This document shows, in pieces, positions 59,722-64,000 of a stretch of DNA of 64,000 nt. The translations under genes and the position numbers were made by a program. The DNA is taken from the NCBI RefSeq assembly GCF_900113005.1, contig NZ_FONW01000012.1:91791-155790 (forward strand), in the 5' to 3' direction. The notes under the pieces were generated by a model. The model searched no databases. It saw nothing but the letters and a program-made list of their open reading frames with translations, and was not told where the DNA came from. The DNA comes from Sunxiuqinia elliptica (GTDB taxonomy: Bacteria > Bacteroidota > Bacteroidia > Bacteroidales > Prolixibacteraceae). Each line of letters opens with the position of its first letter. Position 1 is the first letter of the stretch.

Positions 59722-61221
59722 TTATGGGTTTGTTGTAAAGGTGTGTGCCTGGAAAAAACTGGCCGGGACTGCCGTTTGATTTCGAATCCGCTCAAAACTC
59801 CTCGGATCCAGCTGCACTTTTGACTTGACCAACTCCGGGACATTGAATGCTTTGGTAAATTTCTGACTAAAAAGCGGATCCTTAAAGGGAAGCAAAAAAG
59901 GCTTGTGAAATTTTCCGGCTGCATCAAAATAGGCAATGTACGAGCGCGTGTAAAGTCCATCCTGCCGGCGGCTGCTAAAAACCATCCAACGACCAGTTGA
60001 CGACCAGGAATGATAACTTTCGGCCTGCGAACTATTCAACTCCGGACAGCTGATTTCATGAGTTACCAGATCCAAAAGCATCAAGTCACTTTCGCGATGC
60101 CAGATCGAGAAATTTCCATAATCTGACTGGCAATAAACCAAGTAACGCCCATCTGGTGATACGCGAGGAAAAGAAATGCTCTTTCCACTGTCGGAGGCAT
60201 TCACGACAAGCTCCGGCTGACCAAACTGTCTGCTTTCCAAATCGAAAGCCACCTGATACAAATCGTATCGGATTTCATCGTATTGATCAGGGGGCAATGC
60301 TTTTGCAGCACAATAAAACAAAGTCTTCCCATCCGGAGCCCAAGTTGGGAAGGTTTCCAAAAGGCCGGCGGTAGCCAGCTGCGCTGGCTGACTAATAGCC
60401 TGATTGCGGGTATCGTACAAAACCAAGTCGGACAAAGTATCCAACACTTCCACTTGCTTATCGGGCAGCGCATGAAAGCTTTGCACAATTTTATTGACAG
60501 AAAATGCGACAAAATCACCACTCGGATGCCAAGTCGGATAAACTGCTGAAGACAGCGTCTCTGCCGTCTTGGTCTCCACCTTCGAGAGTTGCTGCCCCTG
60601 CCAAAAAACAGTTCCTCCTCCCGGACCACGCATATGAAAAAGCAGCTTATCCGGATCATTCATTCGAAAGGAATGGCAATTGACACACCCCCCGTGGTTT
60701 ACCTCATTGGTTATGATGTGGCTTTCTTCAAAATCTTCAAGACAGCGCTGGTAAATCCCCATGCTTTTCCAGGTTTCAAAGCCCGGCTCAATCAAACGAT
60801 ATACCAAATACGAATCAATCCGATCTGCAACCACCCGATTTTCAAACCGCTGAAAACGCACCCAAGGTCCATCTTTTTGGGCCAAAATTTCAACGGCATA
60901 TTCTCGTCCTTTGCTTTTTGCCGTAAGCTGCTTCCACTGCTTCATACCCAATTCAATCTTTCCTGAATTAGAATGAACGGAAAACAGCAATTCCTTTTCA
61001 ACAAAAAAGCAAGCTATAAATTGGTCATAGTCTTCTTGAAGCTGAAAATTGAGTGGCGCAATATTTTCAGGAATAGTTAACTCCACATAATCAGGAAATA
61101 ATTGCGGAAGACGATCAAGCTGAACATCTGCCTTGGGCAACTGCTGCTGGCAAGCGCTAAAGAGTAAAATCATCAAGCCCAAAATCACACCATATTGAAT
61201 ATGTCCCTTTCCTTTTCCCAT
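59722..61221 (-). CDS. PD40/TolB-like propeller lipoprotein with a CxxCH motif
   Basis: This 499-residue lipoprotein (GLMILLFSACQQQLPK, Cys near 24) has an N-terminal beta-rich region, then NEVNHGGCVNCHSFRMND near residue 178. CVNCH is a c-type haem attachment motif. Behind it come PD40/TolB-type propeller repeats (AVYPTWHPSGDFVAFSVNK, TFPTWAPDGKTLFYCAAK, SFPRVSPDGRYLVYCQSDY, SYHSWSSTGRWMVFSSRRQ). A periplasmic or surface role is expected; the haem would make it redox-active. I chose ATG 61221, which follows the upstream stop by 1 base and gives a proper lipoprotein signal; the frame extends to 61260. Confidence 0.75.
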   Translation of the reverse strand: MGKGKGHIQYGVILGLMILLFSACQQQLPKADVQLDRLPQLFPDYVELTIPENIAPLNFQLQEDYDQFIACFFVEKELLFSVHSNSGKIELGMKQWKQLTAKSKGREYAVEILAQKDGPWVRFQRFENRVVADRIDSYLVYRLIEPGFETWKSMGIYQRCLEDFEESHIITNEVNHGGCVNCHSFRMNDPDKLLFHMRGPGGGTVFWQGQQLSKVETKTAETLSSAVYPTWHPSGDFVAFSVNKIVQSFHALPDKQVEVLDTLSDLVLYDTRNQAISQPAQLATAGLLETFPTWAPDGKTLFYCAAKALPPDQYDEIRYDLYQVAFDLESRQFGQPELVVNASDSGKSISFPRVSPDGRYLVYCQSDYGNFSIWHRESDLMLLDLVTHEISCPELNSSQAESYHSWSSTGRWMVFSSRRQDGLYTRSYIAYFDAAGKFHKPFLLPFKDPLFSQKFTKAFNVPELVKSKVQLDPRSFERIRNQTAVPASFFQAHTFTTNP

Positions 61222-61222
61222 T

Positions 61223-63019
61223 TCAATAAAAATAAAAGTAATACCAAAAAGTAGTGCCAAAAGCAGCTTCCAACTGATAAGCAGCTCGCTTTCCTCGATT
61301 CCGACTCAATGCCCGTGCAAACTCCTCGAACCGACGATAAACAGCAGGCTCCACCTGAATTTCATCCAGCGATTTTCCATTCAGGTTTTGATACAAGAGA
61401 ACGGCTTCGGCAAGCTGGCCATCAAGCTGCCCTGAAAAGCGATCCGGATTTTTCAACACAAGCTCCTTCAGCTCCTCCAACTTTTTGTCGAGCAACAAAC
61501 TAGCCGTGCAATAATCAAAAGCCGCGTCATTCTCCGGGCAATTCTGCAACAGCTCGTCCACCTTCAAATCAAACCCACGAATATCGGATGTAAAATCCCG
61601 ATGTACTTGAAAAGTATAGTTCACAGTTCTCAGCAAAGGAGTGGATGCAGCTTGCTCAATTTGCTCACGAAACCGGAAAGCCCAATTCCGGTAGAAAAGG
61701 GTTTCTTCCAATAGCGACACGTATTTTTGAGCCAACTCCAGGTGTCCGTTTGCCAAGCTGGTTTGGGCCATTCTCTTTAACGCACGCGGATTCAGCCCAT
61801 TCGATACAGATGATTCAAAGGCCCAGCGAAAGGCCTCGTTGAAGTAGTGGAGCTGGAAAAACACTTCTCCACCCAAAAGAGAGGCCAGTCGGTTTCGCTC
61901 CCAACGCAGGCGAAGTCCTTTGCTTCCTATTTGCGGATAGTCAAAAAGCTGCGTCGTCAAAAGCCCTTGTTTCGATAAGGCTAGATTGGTATAATAAACA
62001 ACCAGCTGATTCACTCCGGGGTAGCTTTTGCCCAATTCAAGCACTTTATTCCACTGCTCCTGCTGCACGTAGTAATCCATTTTCAGAATCAACTCCTGCT
62101 TCTTGTTTAACCCATAATGGGAAACACCCCAAAAGGCAACACTCAACAAAACAACTGTCAACCCAATCGTTTTGAAATTCCAGGCTAACCATGCTTTACG
62201 TACTTGATGAGGAACAAACCAAACCACAATCAACAAAGTCGGCAAATAAAGTAAGTTCGCAATCCCCCAGCCATAAAGCGACTGATCCATCTGAATAAAA
62301 GGATAGCCCAGAAACACATCAAAAGGTAACTGAAAAACATCATAATAGCCCACTGCCAACCAGCCAAAGCTTAGTAAACAGTAACCCAGAGGAAGCAGCA
62401 TGTGGGGTAATTTCTGAACCTCTTTCAATGTTACCAAAAGACATAAAAGCAGGAAGACAAAGGCATAAGCGCCAGCCAACCAAAACAGCAACGGCCAACA
62501 GAAAGCAAATCCAGCCAAACGCCACCATTGGTTATCCACCTCTAAATAAAGGCGAAAGCAAAGCAGCACCACGATTAAGTGAAACGAATAAACCTGCGAG
62601 TAATGCAGGTTGGTTTGAAGCATCAAAAGGCCAAGGACCGGCAAAAAGGACCAAAGCACACCATGGATATTCAGCTTTTTCAGGCAGCTTCGGATCAGGA
62701 TAAACAAGAGCACTCCGACAGTCGTAAGTAAAAAAGCTCCGAGCCAGGGATAATAGAAGAACTGCACTAAAAAGGAACCTGCATATTCAAGAGGTTTTCC
62801 CGGTCGAGTAAGGAAAACACTCAGGTAGTCAAGATTAAAAGAGAAGAGCTGGGTTTGTTCAACGTGCCATAAGTGATAAGGTATACAAATGCCTAGGAAT
62901 AAACCGTAAAGCACAAAGAAACTACCCGAGGCAAGCAAAAGCAAATGCCTTTCGGAAAACAATTTCCCAAATACACGGACTTTCGTTCTATGTTTCAACC
63001 CTGCATCCATCATGGTCAT
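61223..63019 (-). CDS. DUF6057-family membrane protein
   Basis: This 598-residue protein has about 8-10 hydrophobic membrane helices in residues 25-310 (for example LLLASGSFFVLYGLFLGI and LGAFLLTTVGVLLFILI). A soluble helical, TPR-like half follows (about 315-590, YYVQQEQWNKVLELGKSY and RALKRMAQTSLANGHLELAQ). The layout fits DUF6057 of Bacteroidota, whose function is unknown. It is transcriptionally coupled to the propeller lipoprotein gene (1-base gap), which suggests that the two proteins work together. Confidence 0.75.
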   Translation of the reverse strand: MTMMDAGLKHRTKVRVFGKLFSERHLLLLASGSFFVLYGLFLGICIPYHLWHVEQTQLFSFNLDYLSVFLTRPGKPLEYAGSFLVQFFYYPWLGAFLLTTVGVLLFILIRSCLKKLNIHGVLWSFLPVLGLLMLQTNLHYSQVYSFHLIVVLLCFRLYLEVDNQWWRLAGFAFCWPLLFWLAGAYAFVFLLLCLLVTLKEVQKLPHMLLPLGYCLLSFGWLAVGYYDVFQLPFDVFLGYPFIQMDQSLYGWGIANLLYLPTLLIVVWFVPHQVRKAWLAWNFKTIGLTVVLLSVAFWGVSHYGLNKKQELILKMDYYVQQEQWNKVLELGKSYPGVNQLVVYYTNLALSKQGLLTTQLFDYPQIGSKGLRLRWERNRLASLLGGEVFFQLHYFNEAFRWAFESSVSNGLNPRALKRMAQTSLANGHLELAQKYVSLLEETLFYRNWAFRFREQIEQAASTPLLRTVNYTFQVHRDFTSDIRGFDLKVDELLQNCPENDAAFDYCTASLLLDKKLEELKELVLKNPDRFSGQLDGQLAEAVLLYQNLNGKSLDEIQVEPAVYRRFEEFARALSRNRGKRAAYQLEAAFGTTFWYYFYFY

Positions 63020-63067
63020 TCAAACCAAAGGGAGAAAATAAGTTTTGTGCTACCCCAAAAGGGCAGG

Positions 63068-63883
63068 CTAGTTCTTTTTCAAAATTGCTTCGAGGGGTAG
63101 GTGATCCGAAGCATAAGTTTCATTAACAGTATGATAATCCAGGACTTCAAATTGATCATTTGCCTGGTCATTCAAAAGGATGTAGTCCAGCGTACGATCC
63201 GGATTATCAGCAGGGAAGGTTAACGGACAATTGACACAAGCTGGAACAAGCGCTTCTTTCAAATCACTCATCACCGAATTGTCCGGTTTCATATTAAGAT
63301 CGGCTCCAATAACCAACGGAAATTGTTGATAGGCATCGATCACATTGATCATGGTTTTTACCTGTAGCAAACGGTCTTCATCCGACAGATGATCGAGATG
63401 AGCTGAGCCAAAAGCCATCAGGCTACCATCAGGCAACTGCACTTTAACCAAGGCCAATGCTCTGATTTCAGTTTTAATGCTATCACGAACAGGCAAGCGA
63501 TAAGCCTGAGCCTCAACAATTGGGAAGCGAGAAAGAACGGCCACACCATAATCGCCCTCCGAGCGGTCAACGGCCTTGGCAAAGAAATAGTCCATGCCCG
63601 TTATTTGGGCCAACTCTTTAGCCTGATGAACTGTTTTTCCTGAACGTTCGGTAAATGCATCCACTTCCTGCAAAGCCACCAGATCTGGTTTAATGCGGTT
63701 AATTGCCTCTCCAATAGCCGGCAAGTCGATCAGCTCCCAACCTCCCGAAGGTGGATGAGCAATCCGGATATTGTAGCTCAATACCCGGATTGTCTCCTGT
63801 TTAGTATTTTGAAGATTTTGGGGTTCAGCAGCGCCAGCAAGCAGGCCGGAACATAAGGCCAAACCAAGCAGCAAGGACCTCAT
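63068..63883 (-). CDS. Secreted endonuclease/exonuclease/phosphatase-family protein
   Basis: This 271-residue protein has a signal peptide (MRSLLLGLALCSGLLAGAAE). EEP-fold motifs follow: VLSYNIRIAH, DLVALQEVDAF (metal-binding Glu), AFGSAHLDHL, VIGADLNMKP, and TLDYILL with YASDHLPLEA at the end. These residues coordinate magnesium and cleave phosphodiester or phosphomonoester bonds. Target nucleic acid or phosphosugar/phospholipid cannot be told apart. The frame extends to ATG 63922, which would overlap the upstream gene by 17 bases; ATG 63883 gives a cleaner signal peptide. Confidence 0.87.
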   Translation of the reverse strand: MRSLLLGLALCSGLLAGAAEPQNLQNTKQETIRVLSYNIRIAHPPSGGWELIDLPAIGEAINRIKPDLVALQEVDAFTERSGKTVHQAKELAQITGMDYFFAKAVDRSEGDYGVAVLSRFPIVEAQAYRLPVRDSIKTEIRALALVKVQLPDGSLMAFGSAHLDHLSDEDRLLQVKTMINVIDAYQQFPLVIGADLNMKPDNSVMSDLKEALVPACVNCPLTFPADNPDRTLDYILLNDQANDQFEVLDYHTVNETYASDHLPLEAILKKN

Positions 63884-63905
63884 CAACCCAAAACTTAACA
63901 CATTC

Positions 63906-64000
63906 CTAGAATAGTTCATCAACTACCTGATTGAAGTAAGCGATGTTCTTTTTGATATCAGGCACTGAGTTGTCCCAGTTGTATTCATATTCGATGGAGA
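63906..64000 (-). CDS. Sugar phosphate isomerase/epimerase, 3' end only
   Basis: Only the last 30 codons and the TAG stop are in the window. The tail contains SIEYEYNWDNSVPDIKKN, which matches the C-terminal strand and helix of xylose-isomerase-like TIM-barrel proteins (IEYEYNWxNSVPD). These are often secreted in Bacteroidota PULs. The catalytic part lies beyond the window. Confidence 0.6.
   Translation of the reverse strand, partial: SIEYEYNWDNSVPDIKKNIAYFNQVVDELF

Noticed and set aside
59610..59960. A 116-codon minus-strand frame overlapping the end of the propeller lipoprotein gene
   Set aside because: It is a different frame over a well-supported gene, with no start signal or recognisable protein.

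Overview
The window looks like a chromosomal segment of a Bacteroidota member, most likely a marine or anaerobic Marinilabiliales/Prolixibacteraceae-type organism (family placement is inference). Reasons: SusC/SusD pairs with ECF sigma/FecR regulators, type IX secretion C-terminal tails, Bacteroidota -7 boxes (TAnnTTTG), and mostly no Shine-Dalgarno sequences. I saw no insertion sequence, phage gene, CRISPR array or rRNA.

Left end (1-5.6 kb, mostly + strand): the 3' end of folB, a candidate 36-residue lipoprotein on the minus strand, and tRNA-Cys(GCA) with a strong terminator. Then comes a + strand cluster of two NifX/ORP-family proteins, a DUF5320 protein, two MinD-type ATPases carrying ferredoxin domains, a DUF4405 membrane protein, GTP cyclohydrolase II (ribA) and a hotdog thioesterase. 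The NifX/MinD part resembles the orp operon of sulfate reducers rather than a nitrogen-fixation cluster.

Right of 5.6 kb every gene lies on the minus strand and forms three back-to-back polysaccharide-utilisation loci (PULs), each headed by its own ECF sigma factor and FecR anti-sigma factor. PUL-1 (59.6-48.5 kb) has SusC, SusD, a surface glycan-binding protein, a secreted metallophosphoesterase and an ADP-ribosylglycohydrolase-family lipoprotein, with no classical glycosidase. PUL-2 (48.2-20.7 kb) has two SusCD pairs, a DUF1735-type lipoprotein and six glycosidases: GH5-like, two GH39-like paralogues with T9SS tails, GH30, GH42-like and GH2. It ends with a secreted MBL-fold protein. PUL-3 (20.5-5.6 kb) has SusCD, a large unknown lipoprotein, a secreted FAD-dependent oxidoreductase, a protein with a candidate covalent-FMN motif, and a GH36-type alpha-galactosidase. 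Beyond 59.7 kb lie a CxxCH-bearing propeller lipoprotein, a DUF6057 membrane protein, an endonuclease/exonuclease/phosphatase-fold protein and the 3' end of a sugar phosphate isomerase.

The most striking signal is regulatory. At each of the three FecR-linked susC genes, a TAAATTTG -7 box on the opposite strand overlaps the susC start codon, and a hairpin with a downstream T tract follows about 50-80 bases later. This predicts three cis-antisense sRNAs of roughly 65-80 nt across the susC leaders, like the DonS-type RNAs of Bacteroides. The fourth susC, which has no STN domain and no sigma/FecR pair, lacks the arrangement. A second lead is the possible secreted flavin redox module in PUL-3.
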